Positions 1 to 7,346 of a DNA stretch of 64,000 nt are shown piece after piece (the stretch's first letter is position 1; the number at the start of each line of letters is the position of its first letter). This DNA comes from Enterobacter asburiae. GTDB taxonomy: Bacteria > Pseudomonadota > Gammaproteobacteria > Enterobacterales > Enterobacteriaceae. The notes under the pieces are model-generated. The model saw only the letters and a list, made by a program, of their open reading frames with translations. It made no database searches and was not told the origin of the DNA. The stretch lies in assembly GCF_007035645.1 (NCBI RefSeq), contig NZ_AP019632.1:2294001-2358000 (forward strand), read 5' to 3'. The translations under genes and the position numbers were made by a program.

Positions 1-200
1 GTATTTTACTTACCTGGCGATGTAAACCTTCTATTTCCGTTGCAAAATCAGTGTATCTACCGCATATCATCAAGCAAGAGAATGAAACCTAAAAATATAT
101 AACCATATGAAATATATAATTTTTTAATAACATTATTTGCCTAACCGAATTGAAGATCCTGTTGTTTAGTGACGATTTCATATACAACAGGAGTTAACAC

Positions 201-824
201 ATGGCATGGAACAAACACGCTGCGGCCCTGCATGCACGCCAGAGTGCCGGCATGTCATCGCAAAAACGCTGTGGTGAATTTACTCGCAAGGCAATACGAG
301 CAGGTGGCGTGGATATTGGAAATGCACCCAGTGCAAAAGACTATGGCAGTAACCTTGAACGAGCAGGTTTTCGAGTTTTAGGGCAAGGTGAAACATTTTC
401 TGCGTCTCAGAACGCGTTACAGCTCGTTTTGGGCACCATTAACAGCGCCAGGCGCAACATTGACGCTGCGGCTTACAGCTTCACCAGTAAGGCGGCGGCG
501 CTCGTCGCCGCCAAAAAACGCGGAGTGGCCGTGCGGGTAGTTGCTGATGAAAAGAGTAACACCGGCAAATACACCGCCGTTACGTTCCTTGCAAACCAGG
601 GCGTGCCGGTGCGGCTTAATGGCCGGTACGCAATCATGCACAATAAATTTATGGTTGTGGATGGCAACACGGTGCAAACCGGATCATTTAACTACACGGC
701 CAGCGCCGTAAGCCGCAACGCCGAAAACATTCTGCTGATCAAGGAGGTTCCGGATCTGGCTGCAACGTACCAGGAGGAATTTAACAGGCTCTGGAACGAA
801 TCTGAAAATATTATAAAACCTTAA
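201..824 (+). CDS. Chimeric effector: amidase N-terminal half fused to PLD-type (HKD) nuclease
   Basis: The 207-residue product has two parts. Residues 1-64 resemble the N-terminal half of a small NlpC/P60- or CHAP-like cysteine amidase, with the candidate nucleophile Cys24 in QKRCGEFTRKAIRAGG followed by SAKDYG. Residues 65-207 are a Nuc-type phospholipase D domain with one HxKx4D motif (H147, K149, D154) followed by GSFNYT, as in plasmid endonuclease Nuc. Single-HKD proteins usually work as dimers that cut nucleic acid or phosphodiesters. The amidase His-containing half is missing here and lies at 3761-3949. There is no signal peptide, which fits a secreted effector or a cytoplasmic enzyme. 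The start has a good ribosome site (AGGAG, 189-193). The partner immunity gene may be the downstream 97-residue membrane protein. The nuclease assignment is firm; the effector role is inferred from the island context. Confidence 0.8.
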   Translation: MAWNKHAAALHARQSAGMSSQKRCGEFTRKAIRAGGVDIGNAPSAKDYGSNLERAGFRVLGQGETFSASQNALQLVLGTINSARRNIDAAAYSFTSKAAALVAAKKRGVAVRVVADEKSNTGKYTAVTFLANQGVPVRLNGRYAIMHNKFMVVDGNTVQTGSFNYTASAVSRNAENILLIKEVPDLAATYQEEFNRLWNESENIIKP

Positions 825-890
825 CCAGTTATCACTAAGGTGATAGTATTCAGACGCATAATTTCATGTCTATATAAAAAAGGATTTTTA

Positions 891-1184
891 ATGGAAATTC
901 GATATGTATTTTACATTATTATAATAACCATTGGCACAATATATTATTTTAACAGTAAAAAGCAGATAGCAAAAATTGGCTTTCCGCTAGCAATCTTTCA
1001 CATTGCCTGTGTTTATATGGCAATGCTGTCAGGATTTAACATTTACATAGTTTCATTAATCTATTTGATAATCTGGATAGCTGGATTAGTTACCTATAAA
1101 ATCAATATAAACATAACATTAGCAATATATGCCTTATCCATTATTTCATTTTTTGGATGGACCATAGTTATGGTAACTCATTGA
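891..1184 (+). CDS. Small multi-pass membrane protein, possible immunity protein
   Basis: This 97-residue protein is almost entirely hydrophobic, with three to four predicted membrane segments (near residues 5-20, 28-45, 50-67 and 75-93) and short lysine-containing links. I chose the ATG at 891 rather than the upstream start at 840 because it has an AAGGA ribosome site 7 bases upstream. It begins 66 bases after the HKD nuclease gene on the same strand and is followed by a clear terminator, so the two probably form one unit. That position and the low G+C content suggest an immunity or accessory protein. I do not recognise the family. A membrane location would be unexpected for immunity to a purely cytoplasmic nuclease. 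Confidence 0.6.
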   Translation: MEIRYVFYIIIITIGTIYYFNSKKQIAKIGFPLAIFHIACVYMAMLSGFNIYIVSLIYLIIWIAGLVTYKININITLAIYALSIISFFGWTIVMVTH

Positions 1185-1199
1185 CAAACACATTACTGA

Positions 1200-1229
1200 A
1201 AGCCCCGTCTCCGGACGGGGCTTTTTTTT
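1200..1229 (+). terminator. Rho-independent terminator after the effector pair
   Basis: A 9-bp perfect stem (AGCCCCGTC / GACGGGGCT) with a TCCG loop is followed by eight T residues. It ends the plus-strand unit starting at 201. The T tract overlaps the stop codon of the opposing gene at 1228. Confidence 0.9.
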
Positions 1230-1659
1230 ATCCGACTTCCAGCCAGGCTTTTATCCCCTGCCGGTGCAATCCTTTCAGGATTTCGATCACTTCAGCGGCA
1301 GTGTGGCCACTGTAATTCTGGCGTGTAATCCCCTCCTCCGATGCCGTCACAATGATGGTTTCCAGTGTTTCCGCAGCCAGTTCGCGCAGATCGCGTAACG
1401 TCATCCCTGTATCGCGTGAGTGCATGCAGCGAGTGATCTGGTTTGCTACCTCCTGACAAAGCTCCTCGACAGCCTCACGGTATGCCAGGCGATGGCAGCG
1501 GTTATTTTCGATATCGCTAATCAGTTTTGCGATAGCTGTTTTAACGGTTTTGACTTCTGGAAATTTCGTTTTTGTTAAGCCTGACTGCTCCAGCGGGGAT
1601 ACGCTGGTCGCCGGTGCGGCGTTAGGGGCGCTAGTCTGGGTGTGATGGGTCATAGTCAT
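1228..1659 (-). CDS. Hypothetical accessory protein
   Basis: The product is 143 residues from the ATG at 1659, which has a GGAG site 9 bases upstream. The open frame continues to 1848, but that extension runs through a long inverted repeat and is less likely to be translated. The N-terminal third is Thr/Ser/Pro/Ala-rich. The rest is mostly predicted helix and includes KTAIAKLISDIENNR and a stretch rich in Glu and Ala. The motif TKTKF occurs in the body (SGLTKTKF) and again in the upstream extension (SGDTKTKF). I do not recognise the family. The peptide encoded upstream of the start has a flavour of Ash/Icd-like ORFs of P4-type satellites, but this is only an impression. The gene points against its neighbours and sits inside the DNA that splits the amidase gene. 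Confidence 0.6.
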   Translation of the reverse strand: MTMTHHTQTSAPNAAPATSVSPLEQSGLTKTKFPEVKTVKTAIAKLISDIENNRCHRLAYREAVEELCQEVANQITRCMHSRDTGMTLRDLRELAAETLETIIVTASEEGITRQNYSGHTAAEVIEILKGLHRQGIKAWLEVG

Positions 1660-1678
1660 GGGTTCTTTCTCCGTCAGT

Positions 1679-1821
1679 GTGAATTTCGTCTTCGTGTCGC
1701 CTGACGGTTCGGCCTCCCTGCCACAACCTGGCCAGCAAGGGCGCGCAGCGTTCATATCCCCTTGCTGGCCAGGTTGTGAAGGGGAACGATTACCGGAAGC
1801 TGATACGAAGGGGAAAGGCAT
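1679..1821. repeat. Long inverted repeat with about 60-bp arms
   Basis: The centre is a perfect 19-bp inverted repeat (1722-1740 and 1760-1778; arm CACAACCTGGCCAGCAAGG) around a 19-base spacer. Weaker symmetry extends each arm outward to about 60 bp: 1679-1740 read forward resembles the reverse complement of 1760-1821. Both strands therefore encode similar peptides (QPGQQG, then PCWPGC, then DTK). It could form a strong hairpin or cruciform upstream of the 1228-1659 gene. Confidence 0.85.
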
Positions 1822-1884
1822 CACAGGAGAAAATGAAGGCCAGCACATCCGGACGTAGCGCCCCTTACGCGGCGGTGGTGAAAT
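1720..1884 (+). repeat. Direct repeat copy 1 (about 150 bp)
   Basis: This segment recurs at 3480-3636 in the same orientation with scattered substitutions. Shared landmarks are CGCGCAGCGTTCATAT, ACCGGAAGCTGATACGAAGG, CATCACAGGAGAAAATGA and GGTGAAATGT. Copy 1 has both arms of the 19-bp inverted repeat. The two copies bracket three low-G+C small genes. Confidence 0.9.
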
Positions 1885-2258
1885 GTCTTTCGAAGAGGAT
1901 AGCGAAGCTACCCCTTTGGGGGCGGGGCAAATAGCCAGCTATTTGGGCGAGTCCGGCGCAGGGCGTGGCGGGGTTTCCTACCTCAGACGCTAGCGAGTAG
2001 CCCGAAACCAGCAGGGGTTCGGCGTAGCTTAGCCGGTGCTGGCAGCGGGTTAGCGGAGTGCGGCTCGACGACTGCCCGAAATGGGCAGGAGCCGAAGGGG
2101 TCCTTTTGGATAGAATAATCTGAACGTCCAGATGGCGGAAAAGCCGCTGTAATTGCTTTCATTCCCAATCTTTCGTTGGATTAAGTTCTGGGTTACAGTC
2201 ATTTCGTGCAAATGATATATTGCATAAGCACAGTGCTATTATTCAGGGAGTTATCATC
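1885..2258. other. G+C-rich non-coding segment with strong hairpins (candidate structured RNA)
   Basis: No convincing gene lies here. Several stems are visible: CAAATAG/CTATTTG (1928-1945), CCGAAxCC/GGxTTCGG (2002-2022) and a composite stem CGGCTC...CTGCCC / GGGCAG-GAGCCG (2061-2094). The composition differs sharply from the A+T-rich genes that follow. It could be a structured RNA, a remnant of a mobile element or a leader region. The bases after about 2160 are A+T-rich and probably hold the promoter for the small membrane-protein gene at 2259. Confidence 0.4.
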
Positions 2259-2432
2259 ATGGGGATGATTTTGTTACCAGCTTGTATTGTTTTAGTCATA
2301 TTAGTTATCACTATTGTTGGATTACTTAAAAAGGGTGGCGGTGGCTCTTTTTTTAGAGCGTTATGCCTTGTTGTCGTTGGAGTGGTCCTGTTCATTTATT
2401 TTGTTTTACCTTTCTATAGTGGCGGTCATTAA
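2259..2432 (+). CDS. Small two-segment membrane protein
   Basis: The 57-residue product has two hydrophobic segments (about residues 3-22 and 33-52) joined by KKGGGGS. I chose the ATG at 2259 because AGGGAG lies 8 bases upstream; the upstream start at 2220 has no ribosome site. I do not recognise the family. It is the first of three small A+T-rich plus-strand genes between two direct repeats. Such tandem small membrane proteins are common as immunity genes in toxin islands, which is an inference here. Confidence 0.55.
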   Translation: MGMILLPACIVLVILVITIVGLLKKGGGGSFFRALCLVVVGVVLFIYFVLPFYSGGH

Positions 2433-2498
2433 TAAATGACCAATATCAACCCAAGAGAACTGTTTTTGTTGTGACCGCTTTGATATAAAAGGGAATTT

Positions 2499-2705
2499 AT
2501 GAGTCAATTTTTTGGTTACACCCCATATTTTGGCTGGGGATTTGAATTAATGGTTATCTGTATAATATGGGGACTACCTGCCTTAGCTTTTATTTATTTA
2601 AGTTTAATGATTTTCAAATTCGGAACCAGACCTGTGAAAATATCACTATCAGCGTTTATTTGCTTGGTTGCGGTTATTATAATTTATAGAGGATTTTCGA
2701 GCTAA
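2499..2705 (+). CDS. Small two-segment membrane protein
   Basis: The 68-residue product has two membrane segments (about residues 15-40 and 47-64) around a basic link (KFGTRPVK). The start has AGGGAA upstream with good spacing. The gene begins 66 bases after the preceding small membrane-protein gene and is similarly A+T-rich. I do not recognise the family. It may be an orphan immunity protein or a short accessory membrane protein. Confidence 0.55.
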   Translation: MSQFFGYTPYFGWGFELMVICIIWGLPALAFIYLSLMIFKFGTRPVKISLSAFICLVAVIIIYRGFSS

Positions 2706-2795
2706 CACATTATCATTTTAAGTGAGCAGAATCACCTCAACGCCCAGACGGCCGCGATGTATAGAATTTGTTTTATTGACAAAAAAGGAACTTAA

Positions 2796-3425
2796 ATGAG
2801 GCGCAACACCGTTAGCTCAAAAATTAAATCATTTATATTGCTCATGATTACATTTTTTTTGCATGGATGCTATTCATTAGATCAAAACGAGTTCTGTCCA
2901 TTTGGAATGGGACTAAGTGAAGAAGAAGATACCAGTTCGCCTGTGTACGTTGACTCAAATAATATTAAACTGTCCGGACAAGAACAAAAATCTCTTATAA
3001 GTAAATCTCATACTTTTTCTGCTAAAATAATAAATGAAACTTATGATGTGGCGGAATATGCATGCACAAATAAAGAAATCCCAGCAAAAATGCAACAGCA
3101 AACTCAAGATCTTGCTTTTATATATTTAAATTCTTGGGTTGTGCATCCATGGACATGGAGTGACAACGGCAAGTTACAGCTAAGTATGTTGCATGAAGCA
3201 TTTAAAGAAAACAACACATTTAATATAATGACAGGAACGTTCTGTGCTGTTGGGTTATGCAACCCCAAAGAGTTTCTTAATTTTTGCAAAACAAAGGAAA
3301 GAAATTTTTTGCATAATGAGGAGGCTAACGACGCCCTCGCAAAATTTTATATCTCCAGCCAAAATTATACTAAAACCTACCCAAAAATGAGAACGGTAAG
3401 CTATTGCAAGGGGCCAAAGTGGTAA
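2796..3425 (+). CDS. Putative lipoprotein of unknown function
   Basis: The 209-residue product starts with a basic, hydrophobic leader ending in LHGC (Cys25). This fits a lipoprotein signal, although His before Gly is atypical. The mature part contains seven or more further cysteines (for example FCPFG, YACTN, FCAVGLC, FCKTK, SYCKG), suggesting disulfides and a periplasmic location. G+C content is low compared with the chromosome. An AAGGAA site precedes the ATG. I do not recognise the family. Its place between two amidase fragments suggests an immunity lipoprotein or other cargo of the inserted DNA, but the sequence does not show the function. Confidence 0.6.
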   Translation: MRRNTVSSKIKSFILLMITFFLHGCYSLDQNEFCPFGMGLSEEEDTSSPVYVDSNNIKLSGQEQKSLISKSHTFSAKIINETYDVAEYACTNKEIPAKMQQQTQDLAFIYLNSWVVHPWTWSDNGKLQLSMLHEAFKENNTFNIMTGTFCAVGLCNPKEFLNFCKTKERNFLHNEEANDALAKFYISSQNYTKTYPKMRTVSYCKGPKW

Positions 3426-3760
3426 GTACCTTCACCGACGTGAGATCGGGGGAGTTCGAGGATTTACCTGTAATATAGCGCCACAACAAAACGCGCAGCG
3501 TTCATATACCCTTGCTGGACAGGTTGTGACGGGGAACAATTACCGGAAGCTGATACGAAGGGGAAATGCATCACAGGAGAAAATGACGGCCAGCACATCC
3601 AGACGTAGCGTCCCTTACACTGCGGCGGTGAAATGTTTCATCATTTTTTTTGAATTTGACGTTGAATTTCAGCCTCGCCGGTCGCAGCTGCAGGACGTTG
3701 GCCAGCTGCAACCAGCGACGATATGAAAAGTTAAAATTCATCGACTTATGAAAGTAAGAT
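3426..3760. other. Non-coding stretch holding direct repeat copy 2 and unassigned remnants
   Basis: The first 55 bases show no signal. The second direct-repeat copy follows (3480-3636). From 3637 to 3760 there is A+T-rich DNA and a short open segment reading EFDVEFQPRRSQLQDVGQLQ, which may be a remnant of an unidentified gene. No complete gene was found. Confidence 0.5.
3480..3636 (+). repeat. Direct repeat copy 2 (about 150 bp, decayed)
   Basis: This is the second copy of the segment at 1720-1884. The left arm of the 19-bp inverted repeat is reduced to CCACAAC plus a few A residues, and the right arm carries a mismatch (CTGGAC for CTGGCC), so the hairpin is lost. The gene found beside copy 1 is absent here. 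Confidence 0.9.
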
Positions 3761-3949
3761 GGTGAATTGCCATCATTACAGGAAGGCGATGTGGTTGTTA
3801 TTCAGCCCTATGATGGCGGTAATCCTGCGGGTCACATGGCAATTTATGACGCCACTACCTGGTACTCTGACTTCAGACAAAGAGATATGTGGGGTGGCCC
3901 GGGATATCGCTCCGCACGCCCTGCTTATAAAATTTACAGGAAAAGCTGA
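3761..3949 (+). pseudogene. C-terminal half of a cysteine amidase effector (orphan fragment)
   Basis: The frame reads GELPSLQEGDVVVIQ, then AGHMAIYD, then WYSDFRQRDMW and GPGYR, ending AYKIYRKS. This is the C-terminal half of small NlpC/P60- or CHAP-like amidases, with the catalytic His in GHMAIYD. There is no ATG in frame, only a TTG at 3767, and a stop codon lies at 3755. The missing N-terminal half with the Cys is at 201-392. Both halves carry GGTGAA in the same frame (387-392 and 3761-3766). Joining them there gives a 124-residue protein with Cys24 and His87. The fragment ends in TGATG, coupling it to the next gene. Confidence 0.85.
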
Positions 3950-4452
3950 TGCGTAACGTTCTTTTGATGTGCCTGTTACTGACAGGATGTGCTAAACAGA
4001 TGGATACGCCGGAAAAACGCACTCATGACTTTTATACATTTTACCTCACGGCTTTTGTCACAGACAGCAAAGAAGATAATCTCGATTCCCCAAAAATGCG
4101 TGAGTATATCGCGCGAGACACGCTCTTCCGACTGCAGAAAATTTCCTCTCTCTATGAACAAGAAATTATCAGTTCTGATTATTTTACCTATACGCAAGAC
4201 TATGCAGCGGAGTGGATCCCTGACCTAAGCGTTAGCAACGCAATAAACTCGGTGTCCGGAAAAGTTGTTAACGTCGACCTGGGTGCAGGTAATGGGCAGA
4301 AACAGCGGTTAAACGTATATCTGCGCAATGAAGACGGTAAATGGAAAATTTATCGCGTCACCGATGCGAGCCATCATTTTGAACAATACATTTTTGACGA
4401 CAGGGCGATTGCTGCCGCACAACGTTATGCCGCCAGTCTACCCTCTCCATAA
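3949..4452 (+). CDS. DUF3828-like lipoprotein, probable amidase immunity protein
   Basis: The 167-residue product has a lipoprotein signal with lipobox LTGC (Cys14), so it should be exported and lipidated. The mature part fits DUF3828: an N-terminal helical region (THDFYTFYLTAF, RDTLFRLQKI) and a C-terminal sheet ending in NEDGKWKIYRV. Its start codon overlaps the stop of the amidase remnant by one base (TGATG), which suggests translational coupling. An exported lipoprotein coupled to a peptidoglycan amidase fits the usual toxin/immunity layout of periplasm-acting effectors. The frame is intact although its toxin is broken, so it may still protect against relatives. The DUF match is from memory; the immunity role is inferred from the coupling. 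Confidence 0.7.
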   Translation: MRNVLLMCLLLTGCAKQMDTPEKRTHDFYTFYLTAFVTDSKEDNLDSPKMREYIARDTLFRLQKISSLYEQEIISSDYFTYTQDYAAEWIPDLSVSNAINSVSGKVVNVDLGAGNGQKQRLNVYLRNEDGKWKIYRVTDASHHFEQYIFDDRAIAAAQRYAASLPSP

Positions 4453-4515
4453 TCAGCAAGATCGGTCAGGATTTTGGCCGTTCGGTGAGGCAAAGTGGGT
4501 CATCAGGAGGATGCA

Positions 4516-5382
4516 ATGAACGATGCAATCAAAACGGCTTACCGCGAGCGCTTCACGACGGTATGCGACTATATCGCCCAACATCTCGATGAACCGCTTA
4601 CGCTGGGGAAGCTCAGCGCGTTAGCCTGCTGTTCGCCTTATCATCTTCACCGGCAGTTCCTGGCGTTTAGCGGCCAGCCTTTGTATCGCTATATTCAGTG
4701 GTTGCGCCTGCGTCATGCGTCCTGGCGACTGGCGTTTAATCCTCAGGATAAGGTGATTGATATTGCGCTCGATGCCGGGTTCCAGAGCCCTGAATCGTTC
4801 AGTCGCGCCTTCAGAAACGCATTTGGAAAAAGCCCGCGTCAGTTTCGGCAGCAGCCGGACTGGCTGAACTGGCACCAGCGCGTACCGAAAATGACCTTCC
4901 AGGAGCAAAAAACGATGGAAATTAAAATTGTTGATTTCCCACAGACCCAAGTGGCAATGCTGCAGCACCGTGGTAGCCCGGATCGGGTTAATGACAGCGC
5001 GGCGAAATTTATTGCCTGGCGTAAAACTACGGGCTTATCGCCAGTACACGAAAGCAGCACGTTTGGCATTGCCTGGGATGACCCGGCAACCACACCCGCA
5101 GACACCTTTCGTTTCGATATCTGCGGCAGTATCTCTGAAGCGATACCAGAAAATGAATTCGGGGTTTGCAGTGGCGAAATCGACGGCGGACGTTACGCTG
5201 TTGGCCGTCACACGGGGTCTCTGGATACCATTTCCGCCACGGTGTGGGCGATGTTTCGCGACTGGCTACCGGCCAGCGGCGAAACGCTGCGCGACGCCCC
5301 GGTATTTTTCCACTACCTCAACTTTATTCACGAAGTGCCGGAACATGCGCTGCAAACGGATATATACCTGCCGTTAAATTGA
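4516..5382 (+). CDS. AraC-family regulator with GyrI-like effector domain
   Basis: The 288-residue product has an AraC-type double helix-turn-helix at residues 1-110 (LTLGKLSALACCSPYHLHRQF, then VIDIALDAGFQSPESFSRAFR and GKSPRQFR). From residue 130 to the end it has a GyrI-like/SOUL-type ligand-binding domain (EIKIVDFPQTQVAMLQHRG, ending LQTDIYLPLN). This is the Rob/SbmC-like layout with the DNA-binding domain first. It probably senses a small hydrophobic or drug-like compound. The ATG at 4516 follows an AGGAGG site. It marks the return to chromosomal base composition after the effector island. Confidence 0.88.
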   Translation: MNDAIKTAYRERFTTVCDYIAQHLDEPLTLGKLSALACCSPYHLHRQFLAFSGQPLYRYIQWLRLRHASWRLAFNPQDKVIDIALDAGFQSPESFSRAFRNAFGKSPRQFRQQPDWLNWHQRVPKMTFQEQKTMEIKIVDFPQTQVAMLQHRGSPDRVNDSAAKFIAWRKTTGLSPVHESSTFGIAWDDPATTPADTFRFDICGSISEAIPENEFGVCSGEIDGGRYAVGRHTGSLDTISATVWAMFRDWLPASGETLRDAPVFFHYLNFIHEVPEHALQTDIYLPLN

Positions 5383-5718
5383 CTATCACTTGTTTCCACC
5401 TTTTTCCGGGTAGCGCTGAGCTTGCCCGGCACAGGACTCCCTTGCAAACTGCGCCAGCGTTTGCCGTTCCTCCTTGAGTCAGCGGGTCGCCCCCGCTGGC
5501 CACTGATTAAATTTTCAGATCAAAGATAGAACTGAAACCCTGTCACTAATGGGCCATCCGCGCCTGCGCGATTGGTGCAAAAAATCAAACACACCTTTAG
5601 ATAAAGGCCACTTATTCTGGCATACGTTCCCAGGTAGTATTCAGACACATGACGAGTAAAGTTGTGACTTAATAGTCGCAGTACCTCTAATGCAGATAAA
5701 CCAACCCACGGAGATAAA
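5383..5718. other. Intergenic region with a LysR gene remnant
   Basis: The only recognisable content is a decayed copy of the 3' end of a LysR gene (5449-5524, listed separately). The remainder up to 5718 is A+T-rich and probably carries the promoter for the LysE-type gene, whose ribosome site is GGAG at 5709-5712. Confidence 0.6.
5449..5524 (-). pseudogene. Decayed duplicate of the 3' end of the LysR gene at 7347-8306
   Basis: The segment matches about 7402-7480 closely (shared blocks GCGCCAGCGTTTGC, TCCTCCTT and CAGCGGGTCGCC, then CCGCTGGCC and AAATTTTCA). One base is missing from a C/G run, which shifts the frame, and about 12 bases are deleted. With the intact copy it brackets the lysE/lysR pair in direct orientation. 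This suggests that the pair was inserted next to, or recombined with, the resident LysR gene. Confidence 0.8.
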
Positions 5719-6309
5719 ATGCTGTTACTTTTTACAATGTTTATATTTTCACTGACGCTTTCATTTTCTCCTGGCCCCGTTAATATGGTGATTATATCGT
5801 CTGGTGCCGTTCACGGTTTTAGAAAGACCTTCTCATTTGTCTCCGGTGCAACGATAGGGTTTACGTTATTACTTATCTTTATATGTTTCGGCTTTTACGC
5901 TGCAATCGAAAAATATCCAGTGTTTTTCCGGTATCTTAATATTGCCGGTTCTTTATTTATCATGTATATGGGCTATAAGATAGCGTCGTCACGGTCCGAT
6001 ATGTCATTAACAAAAACGGATTCACCCGGTTTTGTTCAGGGTTTTGTCATGCAGTGGATCAACCCAAAAGCTTGGACCGCGTGCGCCTCAGGAGTTGCGA
6101 TGTTTTCTGAACCCTCAACCCCTGTGACAGCACTCGTTTTTATCACGGTCTATTTTTTTGTCTGTTACCTGTCGCTTTCTGCCTGGGCATTGATGGGAGA
6201 AAAGGTATCGGTTCTTCTCAGGAGCACACGGCAGCTCCGTACGTTTAACGTGTTGATGGGCGGGTTGTTATTTATTACGGCGTGTTACATGCTCTTTTTA
6301 ACGTTTTAA
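5719..6309 (+). CDS. LysE/RhtB-family amino-acid exporter
   Basis: The 196-residue product has the family length, about six membrane segments and the N-terminal signature FSPGPVNMVIISSGAVHGFR. The second conserved region, QWINPKAWTACASG, is also present. These proteins export amino acids or similar metabolites across the inner membrane by proton exchange. The start has GGAG 6 bases upstream. It is convergent with the LysR gene at 6315, with only 5 bases between stop codons. The base composition is lower in G+C than the backbone. The substrate cannot be read from the sequence. Confidence 0.9.
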   Translation: MLLLFTMFIFSLTLSFSPGPVNMVIISSGAVHGFRKTFSFVSGATIGFTLLLIFICFGFYAAIEKYPVFFRYLNIAGSLFIMYMGYKIASSRSDMSLTKTDSPGFVQGFVMQWINPKAWTACASGVAMFSEPSTPVTALVFITVYFFVCYLSLSAWALMGEKVSVLLRSTRQLRTFNVLMGGLLFITACYMLFLTF

Positions 6310-6314
6310 ACCCG

Positions 6315-7208
6315 TTATAACGTGTGATACTCAATTGCGTTATAAATATCATTAATCAGGTTGTAGGCAATACTGCTGGTCGACATATTAGAAGGCCATA
6401 CGGCATAGACTTTCAGCGGTTCCAATGACCAGTCAGGAAGTATTTCCTGCATTTCTCCGCGCTTAACATCCTCTTCGCTTAAATAGCGAGGAGGTGCTGC
6501 AAGACCAATTTGTTGTCTGGCAAGAGCATAAGCGGCTTCGACATTATCTACATACACCGTGGGCGTATACGTCACGACAGCCACGTCCCCATTTTTATGC
6601 CGGAATTCCCGGTTATTCTGCCTCATATTGAGTCCAATCCATGGCAGTTTCGCCAGTTCATCAGGATGCGTAATCGTCGGGTAATAGCTGAGCAATTCCC
6701 GGGACGCAACTACCTGACGTGGCAGCACAAAAAGATGGCGCGCTTTAAGAGAGCTGTCCGGAAGCTCGCCGATTCGAAATGCCACATCAATACCGTCGGC
6801 AATAATATCTCTGCGCGTATCGCTGTAAGAGATATTCAGTAAAATGCCCGGATGACGTTTTATAAAATCGGCCAGATGGCGGGTAAACGCACTCTTCAGA
6901 AAAACGGCAGGAAGAGAAATAGTCAGCTTATTCGCCGTTGATATCGAACGCTGCTTAAATTCAATGACCCCCTGCTCATAAAGCGCCAGCATCGATTTGG
7001 CCGTTTCCAGCAAATTGGCGCCATCGTGAGTCAGAGAGAGTTTGCGGGTGTTTCTGTACAGCAACGCGCAGCCAAGATTTTTTTCCAGCTTTGATAAATG
7101 CGCGCTTGCCGTTGCGGTTGTGAGCCCTAACGCTTCTGCCCCACCTGAAATGGATCCTGCCTCAGCAATCTTTGCAAACACTATCAGATAACGAATGTCA
7201 TCAATCAT
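6315..7208 (-). CDS. LysR-family transcriptional regulator
   Basis: The 297-residue product has the N-terminal winged helix of LysR proteins (residues 1-60: YLIVFAKIAEAGSISGGAEA, then TASAHLSKLEKNLGCALLYR) and a substrate-binding fold after about residue 90. It resembles the CrgA/DmlR-like group (ISLPAVFLKSAF, DVAFRIGELPDSSL). The ATG at 7208 has AGGA upstream. It is convergent with the LysE-type exporter and lies within the segment bracketed by LysR-gene repeats, so the two may have arrived together. No target operator could be identified. Confidence 0.9.
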   Translation of the reverse strand: MIDDIRYLIVFAKIAEAGSISGGAEALGLTTATASAHLSKLEKNLGCALLYRNTRKLSLTHDGANLLETAKSMLALYEQGVIEFKQRSISTANKLTISLPAVFLKSAFTRHLADFIKRHPGILLNISYSDTRRDIIADGIDVAFRIGELPDSSLKARHLFVLPRQVVASRELLSYYPTITHPDELAKLPWIGLNMRQNNREFRHKNGDVAVVTYTPTVYVDNVEAAYALARQQIGLAAPPRYLSEEDVKRGEMQEILPDWSLEPLKVYAVWPSNMSTSSIAYNLINDIYNAIEYHTL

Positions 7209-7346
7209 TTATCGTCCTGTTGCGACGGCTTTCCTGCGAACTACGCGTTTAATCATAGAGTTACGATATCGTACTTTCCTTCCCGGTCGCATCTCTTTTT
7301 ATCGTTTGGACTTTACGCCCTACTCATTTTGCGAGGCGCTGCAGTG

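Noticed and set aside
1..200. Possible tRNA or attachment site at the left edge of the effector island
   Set aside because: The sequence is A+T-rich with no cloverleaf and no repeat partner found elsewhere in the window.
1658..1858. Plus-strand 66-residue open frame across the inverted repeat
   Set aside because: It mirrors the minus-strand frame because of the palindrome and has no good ribosome site.
3526..3726. Open frame over direct repeat copy 2
   Set aside because: It reads through a decayed repeat and unrelated DNA, with no ribosome site or domain.
201..4452. A complete type VI secretion or prophage cluster
   Set aside because: No structural secretion genes, integrase or phage genes are visible in the window; only effector-like and immunity-like genes.
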